DNA of 32,000 nt from Streptomyces sp. LUP30 (GTDB taxonomy: Bacteria; Actinomycetota; Actinomycetes; Streptomycetales; Streptomycetaceae): contig NZ_MJAJ01000021.1 in the NCBI RefSeq assembly GCF_001746365.1, positions 105,391-137,390 of the forward strand, in the 5' to 3' direction. The first letter of the stretch is position 1, and the number at the start of each line of letters is the position of its first letter. Positions 7,563-16,186 of the stretch are shown one piece after another. Position numbers and translations under genes: made by a program. The notes under the pieces are model-generated. The model did no database searches. It was not told where the DNA came from and worked only from the letters and a program-made list of their open reading frames with translations.

Positions 7563-8501
7563 TCATGCCCGGGAGACGCGGGGGGACGTCGGGCAGGGCG
7601 TCGCCGTCGCCGTCGCGCCGGGCGGCAGCGCGGCCTCGGTCCGGGCTTCCAGGGCGCGCAGCACGGCCGCCATGTCCTCGCCGCCGTGTCCCTGGGCCAC
7701 GGTCTCGCCGTACAGGGCGTGGCAGACGTCGAGGAGCGGCGAGGCGAGACCCGCCTCGCGGGCGGCGTCCGCGATGAGACGGTTGTTCTTCAGGACGTCC
7801 GCGGCGGCCGCCTGCACGCTGAAGTCGCGCTCCAGCAGCTTGGGCCCCTTGACCCGCGATACGGCGCTGGCCATCGGGCCCGCGTCCAGCACGTCGCGCA
7901 GCAGACGTTGGTCGAGCCCGTGCCGCTCGGCGAAATGGAACGCCTCGGCCAGCCCGGTGACCAGGGTGATCAGGAACAGGTTCACCGAGAACTTCATCAG
8001 CAGCGCGCCCGGCACCCCACCGCAGTCGAAGGTCTCCCGGCACAGGGGGGCGAGCAGCGGCCGCACGGCCGCCACGGCGTCGTCGTCGCCCGCGAGCATC
8101 CCGACCAGTTCACCCCGCTCGGCCGGGACGCGGGACCCGGAGACCGGGGCCTCGACGTAGCGGCCGCCGGCCGCCCGGAGGTCCGTCTGAAGACCGGCCG
8201 AGTACTCGGCGGACGTGGTGCCCATGTGGACGACGGTGTGCCCGGCGACGCGGGAGGGGAAGGCGGGGGAGCCGCGCCCGAGTACGTCGTCGATCGCCGT
8301 CTCGTCCGCCAGCATGAGGATCACGGTCCCGGCCCGGTCGAAGACCGCGCCGGGGCTCGGCGCGACCTCGGCCCCCAGGGCGCGCAGCGGCTCGCACCGG
8401 CCGGGGGTGCGGTTCCCCACGACGAGAGGCGTTCCGGCGCGGGCGAGATTGGCGGCCATGGGCTGACCCATGACCCCGAGTCCGATGAATCCGACGTGCA
8501 C
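7563..8501 (-). CDS. NAD(P)-dependent beta-hydroxyacid dehydrogenase
   Basis: A 312-residue member of the 3-hydroxyisobutyrate dehydrogenase / 6-phosphogluconate-dehydrogenase-like family. The dinucleotide-binding motif GLGVMG is at residues 7-12. The substrate-binding block is APVSGSRVPAERGEL near 118-131, and the catalytic Lys170 with Asn174 lies in LLMKFSVN. The helical C-terminal domain is complete. The GTG at 8501 is the only start placing the Rossmann strand (VHVGFIGLG) at the N-terminus, and AAGGGCGG precedes it. The gene is divergent from the TetR regulator at 8677 across two perfect operators, so it is the probable target of that regulator. The actual substrate is unknown. Confidence 0.88.
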   Translation of the reverse strand: MHVGFIGLGVMGQPMAANLARAGTPLVVGNRTPGRCEPLRALGAEVAPSPGAVFDRAGTVILMLADETAIDDVLGRGSPAFPSRVAGHTVVHMGTTSAEYSAGLQTDLRAAGGRYVEAPVSGSRVPAERGELVGMLAGDDDAVAAVRPLLAPLCRETFDCGGVPGALLMKFSVNLFLITLVTGLAEAFHFAERHGLDQRLLRDVLDAGPMASAVSRVKGPKLLERDFSVQAAAADVLKNNRLIADAAREAGLASPLLDVCHALYGETVAQGHGGEDMAAVLRALEARTEAALPPGATATATPCPTSPRVSRA

Positions 8502-8582
8502 GACGCACCGCCCTTCCCGGCTCACGCGCGTTTGCGGCTCACGTCGGGCGACCGAACCGCCGCGGTCGCCGACACGGCACCG

Positions 8583-8602
8583 ACTATGACGGCGGTCATA
8601 GT
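8583..8602. promoter_or_regulatory. Operator 1 in the divergent dehydrogenase/tetR region
   Basis: ACTATGAC-GGCG-GTCATAGT is a perfect inverted repeat with 8-bp arms and a 4-base centre. Its 18-bp core is the exact reverse complement of the core of operator 2. The likely ligand is the TetR protein encoded at 8677. Confidence 0.8.
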
Positions 8603-8607
8603 AGTGC

Positions 8608-8631
8608 ACTCTATGACCGCCGTCATAGAGT
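8608..8631. promoter_or_regulatory. Operator 2 in the divergent dehydrogenase/tetR region
   Basis: ACTCTATGAC-CGCC-GTCATAGAGT is a perfect inverted repeat with 10-bp arms. Its centre is 27 bases from that of operator 1. Between the two lies the palindrome AGTGCACT (8603-8610), so the whole block is almost one large mirror structure. It probably overlaps the promoters of both divergent genes. Confidence 0.82.
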
Positions 8632-8676
8632 GGACCGGGTCCGGAGGTGTCACGGAACGGTGGGCGGAGGTCGACG

Positions 8677-9273
8677 ATGGCGGTGTCCGAGCGGGGACCG
8701 CGCGAGCGGATGGTGTTCAGCGCCGCCCAGCTGATCCGGCGCGACGGGGTCGCCGCCACCGGCATGCGCGAGGTCGCCGCCCACGCGGGCGCGCCGCGCG
8801 GCTCGCTCCAGCACTACTTTCCCGGCGGCAAGGAACAGCTGGTCAACGAGGCGGTGGGCTGGGCGGGCCGGTACGCGGGCAACCGCGTCGCCCGCTTCCT
8901 CGCCGCGTTGTCCGAGCCGACGCCGGCCGCCCTGTTCGCCGCGATGGTGCGGCAGTGGACCGACGAGTACGAGGCCGCCGGCTTCGGGGGAGGCTGCCCG
9001 GTGGCCGCCGCCACCGTGGACTGCGCGCAGTCCGCCGTCTCCACGCGGGAGGCGACGGCCGCCGCGTTCGCCGCCTGGACCGCGCCGGTTGCCCGTGCGC
9101 TGACGGACCTGGGCGTGCCCGAGGAGCGGGCGGGCGCACTCGCCACGCTCATGATCAGCGCACTGGAGGGGGCCATCCTCATCGCCCGCGCCGAGCGCGA
9201 CGTCCGCGCCCTCACGACGGTGGCCGACGAACTGGGCCCGCTCCTCGACGCGGCGGTGTCCGAGCGCCCCTGA
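8677..9273 (+). CDS. TetR/AcrR-family regulator (LmrA/YxaF-like)
   Basis: A 198-residue one-component repressor. The N-terminal helix-turn-helix covers about residues 10-55: MVFSAAQLIRRDGVAATGMREVAAHAGAPRGSLQHYFPGGKEQL in outline, with the recognition helix at PRGSLQHYF. The C-terminal ligand domain contains GGCPVAAATVD, as in the LmrA/YxaF group. The ATG at 8677 is preceded by GGAGGTCGACG, and a start ten codons upstream has no such site. The paired operators at 8583-8631 lie 45-94 bases upstream. Autorepression and repression of the divergent dehydrogenase are therefore likely. The inducer is unknown. It converges on the aminotransferase gene, nine bases away. Confidence 0.92.
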   Translation: MAVSERGPRERMVFSAAQLIRRDGVAATGMREVAAHAGAPRGSLQHYFPGGKEQLVNEAVGWAGRYAGNRVARFLAALSEPTPAALFAAMVRQWTDEYEAAGFGGGCPVAAATVDCAQSAVSTREATAAAFAAWTAPVARALTDLGVPEERAGALATLMISALEGAILIARAERDVRALTTVADELGPLLDAAVSERP

Positions 9274-9282
9274 CCGGCCGCC

Positions 9283-10464
9283 CTACAGCGCGGCCACGAA
9301 CTTGCCCAACCGGGCCAGCCCCTCGCGCAGTTCGTCGGCCGACGCCGCGTACGAGAGGCGGACGTGCGTCTGCGCCGAGTGCACGCCGAAGTCCCGGCCC
9401 GGAGTCAGGGCGACGTGCGCCTCCTGCAGGGCTCGTTCGCAGAACTGCCACGAGGTGAGCCCGGTGCCGCTGACGTCGAAGTAGACGTAGAAGGCGCCGT
9501 CGGGCGGGACGGGCACCGGCAGACCGATCCGCGCCAGACCGTCGAGGACCAGCGCCCGGCGTTCCGCGAACTCGGCGCGGCGGCCCTCGCACACCGCGAG
9601 GGACTCGGCGGAGAAGCAGGCCAGAGCGGCATGCTGGGCGGGAGCGGACGCGCAGAGGAAGTAGTTCTGCGCCAGGCGCTCCATCGCGGGCACGAGCCCT
9701 TCGGGGACGACGCACCAGCCCAGCCGCCAGCCCGTCATGCCGAAGTACTTCGAGAAGCTGTTGACGACGACGGCGTCCGGGTCGAACGACAGCGCGCTGC
9801 GCGGGGGCCGGCCCCGTGTGTCGTGGTCGGCGAGTTCCAGGTAGATCTCGTCGACGAGGCGCCAAGCGCCGCGCTCCCGGGCGAAGTCGCAGATCGCCGC
9901 GAGTTCGCCGGCCGGAACCGACGTGCCCGTGGGGTTGGACGGGGTGGCGACCATGATGCCACGCGTGTCGTCCGTCCAACTCGCCCGCACCGAAGCGGCG
10001 TCCAGCTGGAACCGGCTCTCGGCCGTGGCGGGCACCAGGGTGACCCGGGCGCCGAAGCTCTCCGCGATCTGCCGGTTGCAGGGGTACGACGGATCGCCGA
10101 TGAGCACCTCGTCGCCGGGATCGACCAGCGCGGCGGCGGTCAGCACCAGTGCGGCCGACGCCCCCGCGGTGATCACGATCCGGGCCGGATCGACCTCGAC
10201 CTCGTGCCGCTCCGCGTAGAACCGGGCGATCGCCCTGCGCAGCGCGGGCAGCCCGAGGGCCTCGGTGTAGGCCATGGGCCGCCCGTCCATGGCCTCGCGC
10301 ATCGCGTTGAGAACGGCGGGCGGCGCGCCGAAGTCGGGTTCGCCGAGGCTGAGTTTGACGACGTGACGTCCCTGCGCCTCCAGCGCGGCCGCCTGCTTGC
10401 CGAACTCCATCGCGTAGAACGGAGCGACGGCTCGGGCCCGTTGCGAGATCCGTGGGGCGCTCAT
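9283..10464 (-). CDS. PLP-dependent class I/II aminotransferase
   Basis: A 393-residue fold-type I aminotransferase of the AspC/AlaT-like subgroup, acting in the cytoplasm. The Schiff-base Lys239 is in NSFSKYFGMTGWRLGW. Asn177 is in SNPTG, Asp205 and Tyr208 are in DEIYLE, and Arg247 follows the lysine. Near the N-terminus, SLGEPDFGAP matches the substrate-binding loop and AYTEALGLPALR the conserved YxxxxGxxxLR. The ATG follows GGAGGCCGCGGC. Donor and acceptor cannot be told. The last six minus-strand genes from 16129 to here have gaps of 70-200 bases and need not form one operon. Confidence 0.92.
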   Translation of the reverse strand: MSAPRISQRARAVAPFYAMEFGKQAAALEAQGRHVVKLSLGEPDFGAPPAVLNAMREAMDGRPMAYTEALGLPALRRAIARFYAERHEVEVDPARIVITAGASAALVLTAAALVDPGDEVLIGDPSYPCNRQIAESFGARVTLVPATAESRFQLDAASVRASWTDDTRGIMVATPSNPTGTSVPAGELAAICDFARERGAWRLVDEIYLELADHDTRGRPPRSALSFDPDAVVVNSFSKYFGMTGWRLGWCVVPEGLVPAMERLAQNYFLCASAPAQHAALACFSAESLAVCEGRRAEFAERRALVLDGLARIGLPVPVPPDGAFYVYFDVSGTGLTSWQFCERALQEAHVALTPGRDFGVHSAQTHVRLSYAASADELREGLARLGKFVAAL

Positions 10465-10569
10465 GCCGCGGCCTCCGGCTCTGTTCCCTGCTGCGTCCGC
10501 TCTCGCACGGTTCTCCTTCGGCTCGGGCCTGTGGCTCAGCCGATTATCGACGGCGGGGCGCAGCGTTCG

Positions 10570-12009
10570 TCACCAGGCCCGGTTCGATCCGCCGGCTCCC
10601 TGCGGGCCGCTCCCCTCCGCGGCGGGCGGGATGTTCTGGTTGGCGTGGAAGAAGTTGTCCGGGTCGTAGGCGCGTTTGATCTCGGCCAGCCGGTCGTAGT
10701 GTCCGCGATAGGTGGTCCGGACCCGCTCCGGGGTCTCCTGCGCGCCCAGGAAGTTGACGTAGGAACCGCCCATGGAATGCCCGTGCAGGTCGGCCCAGTA
10801 GTCGACGCACCACTGCCGGACCAGGTCGGCGTTGGCCGGGTCGGGGTCGATCCCCCCGATCACACAGGACCACACGGCGTCCCGGTAGGCCCAGGCCGTG
10901 TCGTCGCGCCCGACCCGGTGCGCCGCCCCGTCCACCGGGTACAGGTGCATCGTCGACAGGTCGGTGGGCAGCCCCTCGCCGTACCGTCCGTGCACCTCGA
11001 TCGCCCCGTCGGAGATCGAGTCGAAGAAGTCCCCGCGCCAGTACCACTGCAGTCCCGCGGGGATCAGCTCGTCGAACATGCTCTGGAGCGCCGGGTACGG
11101 CATCGGCGCGGTGAAGTGGAAGGCCGGGGGCGCCGGATCGTTCACCACGCCGAGCACCTCCTCCAGCCGTCCGGCCGACAGGTCTCCGGTGTAGCACCAC
11201 ACGACGGCGCACATCTTGTGCCCGTGGATCGGCTCCGGGAACGGCGGGCCGGGCGGCACCGCCAGCACCGCGAAGAAGCCGCTGAGTTCGTCCGGCGCGG
11301 CGGGCAGCAATTCCCGGTACCAGCGCAGCACCTCCGCGGTGCGGTCGACCGGCCACAGCGTCACCGCGACGCCCACCGTGTCCACGGGATGCAGCTGGAA
11401 CGTGAACGACGTGACCACGCCGAAGTTGCCGCCGCCGCCCCGCAGCGCCCAGAAGAGATCGGGGTGCTCCTTCTCGGAGGCCGTGACGAACGTGCCGTCG
11501 GCGAGGACGACGTCGGCCGACAGCAGGCTGTCGATGGTCAGTCCGTGCCTGCGGGTCAGATGGCCGTGGCCGCCGCCCAGCGTCAGACCGCCGACGCCGG
11601 TGGTCGACATGATGCCGGCCGGCACGGCCAGACCGAAGGCGTGGGCGGCGTGGTCGAGGTCGCCCAGCTGACTGCCGCCTCCCACCTGCGCGGTCCCGGC
11701 CTCCGGGTCGACCCGCACCCAGCGCATCGGCGACAGGTCCAGCGTGATCCCGTCGTCGATCAGGCACAGTCCCGGTCCGCTGTGGCCGCCGCCGCGCACC
11801 GCGAGGTCCGTCCCGGTGTCCTGCGCGAAGGACAGCGTGGCCCGCACGTCCCCGGCGTCCACACACCGGGCCACGGCGGCCGGACGCCGGTCGATCATCG
11901 CGTTGTAGACGGTGCGGGCCTCGTCGTACCCCGCGTCCCCGGGCGCGAGGACCGGCCCCCGCAGTGCCTCACGCAGACTTTCCAGCGCCGCTCCGTTGTC
12001 GCCGCCCAT
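10570..12009 (-). CDS. FAD-linked oxidoreductase, berberine-bridge type
   Basis: A 479-residue flavoprotein of the PCMH/BBE family (oxidation of sugars, alkaloids or polyketide intermediates using oxygen). The FAD domain contains RGGGHSGPG, where His76 is the probable covalent FAD attachment. It also contains GGLTLGGGHG and ALRGGGGNFGVVTSFTF. The C-terminal BBE motif is YDPDNFFHANQNI. The second covalent site (a Cys in bicovalent members) is replaced in GIMSTTGVGG, so attachment is likely through His only. The ATG at 12009 has AGAGG eight bases upstream. A GTG three codons earlier is less likely because it overlaps that site. There is no signal peptide, so it acts in the cytoplasm. Substrate unknown. 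Confidence 0.9.
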   Translation of the reverse strand: MGGDNGAALESLREALRGPVLAPGDAGYDEARTVYNAMIDRRPAAVARCVDAGDVRATLSFAQDTGTDLAVRGGGHSGPGLCLIDDGITLDLSPMRWVRVDPEAGTAQVGGGSQLGDLDHAAHAFGLAVPAGIMSTTGVGGLTLGGGHGHLTRRHGLTIDSLLSADVVLADGTFVTASEKEHPDLFWALRGGGGNFGVVTSFTFQLHPVDTVGVAVTLWPVDRTAEVLRWYRELLPAAPDELSGFFAVLAVPPGPPFPEPIHGHKMCAVVWCYTGDLSAGRLEEVLGVVNDPAPPAFHFTAPMPYPALQSMFDELIPAGLQWYWRGDFFDSISDGAIEVHGRYGEGLPTDLSTMHLYPVDGAAHRVGRDDTAWAYRDAVWSCVIGGIDPDPANADLVRQWCVDYWADLHGHSMGGSYVNFLGAQETPERVRTTYRGHYDRLAEIKRAYDPDNFFHANQNIPPAAEGSGPQGAGGSNRAW

Positions 12010-12207
12010 GTCGAACACCTCTGTGACGATGGTGGTCGCGCACGGACGTCCACGCGATGTCCGGGAGGGTCTCGGCGAGCGGCGCGGGCATCCATGCGCA
12101 CCTCGGACTGTTGCCGACGGCCGAGGCCGGGGCCTTCGCCGCCAGCTTCAGTGTCCGTCCGGCCTGCGGCCTCCGCATGTCGGTGAGCGCTCCGGGGGTG
12201 CGGAACG

Positions 12208-13338
12208 TCACCGGGCGTCGGCGGGGCCGAGGCAGAGCACCGGCACCCGCTGGACGACGTTGTTGGCGAACCCGCCCCGGTTCCAGGGCTGTTCCAGCGG
12301 CTGGGTGTTCCCCGCCCCGTCATGGGCACGGGCGCTCAGGACATGGGCGCCGGGGGTCGCGGACCACGCGAAGGTCCAGCCGCGCCACGCCCAGCGCCGG
12401 CCGCGGTCCGGTTCGAGTCCGGCCGCGTCCCAGGTCACCCCGCCGTCCGTGCTGACCTCGACCGACGCCAGCGGGGCGCGTCCCGACCAGGCCCGTCCCG
12501 CCAGCGGGACCGATCCCGCCTCCACCACCCGGGTGCGGGACATGAAGTCGGGGAAGCCGGGCGGGATCAGCAGCGCCCGGGGAGCGATCAGGGTGACCGG
12601 CTCGCCCGCTTCCTCGGGCGTCTGCCTGAGCCGGTAGGCGACGGACTGCTGGAAACCCGTGAAGGGGGAGTCGACCACCTCGACGTCCCGCAGCCACTTC
12701 ACCTGCGCCATGCCGTACCAGCCGGGCACCACCAGACGCAGCGGGCTGCCGTGCTGCGGCGGCAGTGGCGCGCCGTTCATCGCGTAGGCCACCAGGACCT
12801 CCGGGTCGTCGCCCATGGCCACGCCGACCGGAAGGGCGCGCCGGTAGTCCTGCTCGACACCGCGCTCCACGCCGTGGTCCGCGCCCGTGAACACGACGTC
12901 GACGGCGTCGGACGCGACCCCGGCCTCGTCGAGGAGCAGACGCAGCGGCACCCCGGTCCAGTCCGCGGTGCCCACCGCCTCGACCAGCCACGGCTGACTC
13001 ACCGGCCTCGGCGACAGCAGGGCCCTGCCGTTGCCCGCGCACTCCATCGTCGTACGGACGACGACCGCGGGACGGGCGCGCAGCCGCGCGGGGGAGAGGC
13101 TGAGCGCGCGGCGCACCCTACCGCCCACCGTCAGCCGCCAGGAGTCGTCGTCCGGCACGGCGGGGATGTCGTAGTGGGTCAGCACATAGTGCAGACCGGG
13201 CGGTGTGACGTCGTAGCGCAGGGCCTCCAGCGGCAGCGCGTGATTGCGCGCGGCCAGCGCCAACTCGTCCTGTCCGAGGCCTTCGCCCGCCGCGGCCAGC
13301 CGGGCGGGCCCGCTCACGTCGGCGAGTCGACGCCTCAT
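12208..13338 (-). CDS. Sulfite-oxidase-family molybdopterin oxidoreductase
   Basis: A 376-residue molybdoenzyme with the oxidoreductase Moco-binding domain (about residues 35-245) and the C-terminal Mo-co dimerisation domain (about 250-370). The molybdenum-ligating Cys100 lies in MECAGNGR. Other conserved blocks are GTADWTGVPLRLLL, HGSPLRLVVPGWYGMAQVKWL and STDGGVTWDAA in the immunoglobulin-like dimerisation domain. It lacks both a Tat or Sec signal peptide and a heme domain, so unlike most bacterial sulfite dehydrogenases it should be cytoplasmic. The ATG follows GGAGGAGAATCGGGGC. The acceptor and the true substrate (sulfite or a sulfoxide) are unknown. The flavin oxidase gene lies 198 bases downstream. 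Confidence 0.92.
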   Translation of the reverse strand: MRRRLADVSGPARLAAAGEGLGQDELALAARNHALPLEALRYDVTPPGLHYVLTHYDIPAVPDDDSWRLTVGGRVRRALSLSPARLRARPAVVVRTTMECAGNGRALLSPRPVSQPWLVEAVGTADWTGVPLRLLLDEAGVASDAVDVVFTGADHGVERGVEQDYRRALPVGVAMGDDPEVLVAYAMNGAPLPPQHGSPLRLVVPGWYGMAQVKWLRDVEVVDSPFTGFQQSVAYRLRQTPEEAGEPVTLIAPRALLIPPGFPDFMSRTRVVEAGSVPLAGRAWSGRAPLASVEVSTDGGVTWDAAGLEPDRGRRWAWRGWTFAWSATPGAHVLSARAHDGAGNTQPLEQPWNRGGFANNVVQRVPVLCLGPADAR

Positions 13339-13408
13339 GCCCCGATTCTCCTCCTCACCGGAGGGCCGTGCACACGGCGGCCGACGCCGGTCCGCGGCGA
13401 CCTGCCCT

Positions 13409-14212
13409 TCAGAGGCTAGCCGCGTGGTCGGGGACGTAGGTCTGCAGATCCCGCGGCGGGCGCTCGTAGCCGGTCGACGACGGCCGCTCCGGGAGTTCCA
13501 GCACGGGCGGCGGCACCTCGCGGTACGGCACGGACGACAGCAGATGGGCGATCATGTTCAGCCGCGCCCGGCGCTTGTCGTCGCTCTCGACGACGTGCCA
13601 GGGCGCCTCGGAGACGTCGGTGTGCACCATCATCTCGTCCTTGGCCCGGGAGTACGCCTCCCAATGGGTGATCGACTCCAGGTCCATCGGCGAGAGCTTC
13701 CAGCGCCGCAGCGGGTCCTCCAGCCTGCGCCGGAAGCGGTCCTGCTGCTCGGTGTCGCTCACCGAGAACCAGTACTTGCGCAGCAGCACCCCGTCCTCGA
13801 CCAGCATGCGCTCGAAGATCGGGCACTGACGCAGGAAGAGCTGGTGCTCCTCCTTCGTGCAGAAGCCCATCACATGCTCGACACCGGCGCGGTTGTACCA
13901 GGACCGGTCGAACAGCACGATCTCCCCGGCCGCCGGCAGGTGCTCGACGTACCGCTGGAAATACCACTGGGTGCGCTCACGCTCGGTCGGCTTCGGCAGC
14001 GCCGCGATCCGTGCCACACGAGGGTTGAGATGCTCGGCGACCCGCTTGATGGTGCCGCCCTTGCCGGCCGCGTCCCGCCCCTCGAACACGATCACCATCC
14101 GGGTGCCCGACGCCCGCACCCATTCCTGCAGCTTCACCAACTCCGTCTGCAGCCGCAGCAGTTCCTTCTCGTAGCTTTTGCGCGGCAGAGTCGCCGCCTT
14201 CTTGCCGGCCAT
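13409..14212 (-). CDS. ppk2: Polyphosphate kinase 2 (PPK2)
   Basis: A 267-residue single-domain PPK2, a P-loop kinase that uses polyphosphate to phosphorylate nucleoside diphosphates or monophosphates. Walker A is GRDAAGKGGT at residues 45-54. Walker B is VLFDRSWYNRAG with Asp102 and Arg103. The Arg-rich lid is FRRRLEDPLRRWKLSPMD. All the usual motifs are intact and the length fits the one-domain class. The ATG has GGAGG six bases upstream. Nucleotide preference (ADP or GDP class versus AMP) cannot be read with confidence from the sequence. It lies 70 bases upstream of the molybdoenzyme gene. No exopolyphosphatase or ppk1 is nearby. Confidence 0.95.
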   Translation of the reverse strand: MAGKKAATLPRKSYEKELLRLQTELVKLQEWVRASGTRMVIVFEGRDAAGKGGTIKRVAEHLNPRVARIAALPKPTERERTQWYFQRYVEHLPAAGEIVLFDRSWYNRAGVEHVMGFCTKEEHQLFLRQCPIFERMLVEDGVLLRKYWFSVSDTEQQDRFRRRLEDPLRRWKLSPMDLESITHWEAYSRAKDEMMVHTDVSEAPWHVVESDDKRRARLNMIAHLLSSVPYREVPPPVLELPERPSSTGYERPPRDLQTYVPDHAASL

Positions 14213-14399
14213 GCCGCCTCCACCGTCCGATGACCCTCACGCCGCCGACTTCCGGAGTTCCCGCCCTGTCCGAGCTCGAACACCGGGACGCCACCGTACT
14301 GACCGGCGACGAGTCGCGCATCCTCGCGCGCCGGGAAGCCGACCCCGCTCCGCCGTGTCCTGGGACGGTCCCCGTCCTCCCCACCGCCCGCCCTGTTGC

Positions 14400-15260
14400 T
14401 CACGAGGGACGGGCGCGGCCCGGCGGGGTCATGACCCAGCGGATGGCGCGGGTCAGGACCTGCCCGGTCGGGCGCACGGCCAGGCCTTCGACGACCGGCA
14501 CCCGGGGCAGCCACAGCATGCCGCGGGCCCACGGCGGGAGCAGGGCGACGGCGTTCGCGGCCAGCCCGCCGTAGAAGGGCCGCACGGCGATCGGCACAGG
14601 GGGCCGGAGCAGCAGGAAACGGGCCGTGGACCGCGCCTCGGGCGTGGCGCGGAGTTCGGGCCGGTACGCGGTCAGACGCTCGGCCAGCTCGCGGCGGTCG
14701 CGCGGCGGGTCGCTCACTCCCAGCGCCTCGGCGACCCGCGCGGTGTCGGCCACGTAGGCGTCGTAGCCGGCGGCGTCCAGCGGAGCGGCTCCGAAGCGTT
14801 CGTGGGCGCGCAGAAAGCTGTCCGTCTCGGCGGCGTGCACCCAGCCGAGCAGACGGGGATCGGCCGCGTGGTACGGCACGCCCTCGGCCGTCGTCCCGCG
14901 GATCCGGTCGTGGATGGCGCGGACGTGGTCGACCGCGCGCTGCGCGTCGTCGGCGGTGCCGTACGTGGTCACGGCCAGGAAGGTGCTGGTGCGCTGGAGC
15001 CGCCCCCACGGGTCGCCCCTGAAACCGGAGTGCCCCGCGACCGCCGCCATGGCCAGCGGATGCAGGGACTGCAGCAGCAGCGCGCTCAGACCTCCGATGA
15101 ACATCGAGGCGTCGCCGTGGACGATGCGGACAGGGCGGTCCGGTCCGAACCACCGCGGGCCCGGGGTCTCATGGATGCGGGCGCGGTTCGCCGGCCCGTC
15201 GGGTCCGGCGACGCGCTGGAACAGGGCCTGTCCCAACTGGTTGCGGACGGTGGTCAGCAC
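14400..15260 (-). CDS. MpaB/DUF2236-family oxygenase-like protein
   Basis: A 286-residue protein of the DUF2236 family, which includes the rubber oxygenase Lcp catalytic domain and the fungal MpaB oxygenase. Most actinobacterial members have no known substrate. Recognisable blocks are FIGGLSALLLQSLHPLAMAAVAGHSGFRGDPWGRLQRT in outline near residues 50-90, with conserved His and Arg, and LGWVHAAETDSFL, whose His is a candidate heme ligand. The C-terminal part has a hydrophobic stretch (FYGGLAANAVALLPPWARGML) that could associate with membrane. The GTG at 15260 has AGGGGAGGCCGACC upstream. Longer frames begin in Arg-rich sequence. Spacing to ppk2 is 187 bases. Confidence 0.85.
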   Translation of the reverse strand: MLTTVRNQLGQALFQRVAGPDGPANRARIHETPGPRWFGPDRPVRIVHGDASMFIGGLSALLLQSLHPLAMAAVAGHSGFRGDPWGRLQRTSTFLAVTTYGTADDAQRAVDHVRAIHDRIRGTTAEGVPYHAADPRLLGWVHAAETDSFLRAHERFGAAPLDAAGYDAYVADTARVAEALGVSDPPRDRRELAERLTAYRPELRATPEARSTARFLLLRPPVPIAVRPFYGGLAANAVALLPPWARGMLWLPRVPVVEGLAVRPTGQVLTRAIRWVMTPPGRARPS

Positions 15261-15427
15261 GGTCGGCCTCCCCTCTCCTGGTGTCCGGTCCCCATGCTGT
15301 CCAGTGTCCGTGATGCCCGCCCGGATCCGGGCGGCCGCGCGGCCCGCCGGTGGCCTCGGGCTCCGGCCGGGTGCAGGGCGTCGGCCGAGAGGCCGTGCCC
15401 ACCGCGCGGCCACCTGCGAGGCGACCT

Positions 15428-16129
15428 TCAGGAGGCCGGCCGCCGGGGGCCCCGGCGCTGGTCACCGCTGTGCCGGCGCAGCGCCTCGGCGTGGCGGGCT
15501 ACGTCGTCCACTCGGGCCGCGAGGTCGGGGTGGTCGGACGCGAGATAGGTCCGCGTGCCCGTCAGGGGGCCGACGAGGGCCGCGGCGTCGTCGTCGGCGA
15601 GAGCGGTGCTGAGCTCGACCAGCGGGGTCCGCGCGGCGGCGGGGAGGTCGCCGAGCGCGGTGATCTGGCCGGCGAGCCCGCGCAGGTCCGCCGCGTTGGC
15701 GCGGGCCCAGGCGGTGACGGTGCGGTCGGCGGCGCGGCGGTCGCGGGTGGCCTGTACCCGCTGCTCGCTCGTGGACCCGGGGTTTCCGGGGCGTACGCGC
15801 AGGTAGCGGCGTTCGGCGGCCTGCCGGCTGGAGACGCCGAGCGGCTGGGCGAGGTCCGCCCAGCTGGCCCCCGCCTCCCGGGCCTCTTCGATCAGCCCCG
15901 GTTCCCATGCCGCGAGCTGGTCGCGCACCTCGCGCAGCATCAGCAGCGCGGCGAGCGCCTGCTCCGAGCCGGTCGGGGCGGCGTCCGGCCGCTCCGCGCC
16001 CGGCTGCCCGCCGTCCGACGACGTCCGGGCGGTGCGCAGGGCCTCGTGGATCGTGTGGAGCGCCGCGGCGGCCAGGAACGACGTCGGGGTGAGGTCGCGG
16101 GCGCGGGCGGGCTGATCGTCGGCGGTCAT
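15428..16129 (-). CDS. rheA: RheA-like HSP18 transcriptional repressor
   Basis: A 233-residue protein divergent from hsp18. Length, position and orientation match RheA of Streptomyces albus, a thermosensing repressor that blocks hsp18 and its own gene at low temperature and releases DNA directly on heating. The centre has a helix-turn-helix-like segment (SWADLAQPLGVSSRQAAERRYLR, about residues 89-111), after a helical region with LLMLREVRDQL. The C-terminal part is Ala-rich and helical. The ATG has GGAGG four bases upstream. The intergenic region holds two 7-5-7 palindromes of the expected kind. Assignment rests on gene order, size and operators as well as sequence. Confidence 0.85.
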   Translation of the reverse strand: MTADDQPARARDLTPTSFLAAAALHTIHEALRTARTSSDGGQPGAERPDAAPTGSEQALAALLMLREVRDQLAAWEPGLIEEAREAGASWADLAQPLGVSSRQAAERRYLRVRPGNPGSTSEQRVQATRDRRAADRTVTAWARANAADLRGLAGQITALGDLPAAARTPLVELSTALADDDAAALVGPLTGTRTYLASDHPDLAARVDDVARHAEALRRHSGDQRRGPRRPAS

Positions 16130-16161
16130 GGGGCCTCCAGCGCTTTGTCATCGCGTCGCTT

Positions 16162-16180
16162 TGTCATCGTGTCGATGACA
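16162..16180. promoter_or_regulatory. RheA-type operator, site 1
   Basis: TGTCATC-GTGTC-GATGACA is a perfect 7-5-7 palindrome between rheA and hsp18. A matching half-site TGTCATC lies at 16146-16152 on the rheA side. Confidence 0.85.
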
Positions 16181-16186
16181 TTCGAC

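Noticed and set aside
7188..9458. Very long plus-strand open frame across the MarR, dehydrogenase and TetR genes
   Set aside because: It is the antisense shadow of well-supported genes, rich in Arg, Pro and Gly with no recognisable domain. Such frames are expected in DNA this GC-rich.
9364..12186. 940-codon plus-strand open frame opposite the aminotransferase and FAD oxidase
   Set aside because: Composition is Val-Arg-Gly-Pro low complexity, and the opposite strand encodes two recognised enzymes with ribosome sites.
14363..14377. Hairpin GGACGG-TCC-CCGTCC as terminator of the MpaB-like gene
   Set aside because: Only 6 bp with a 3-base loop, common by chance at this GC content.
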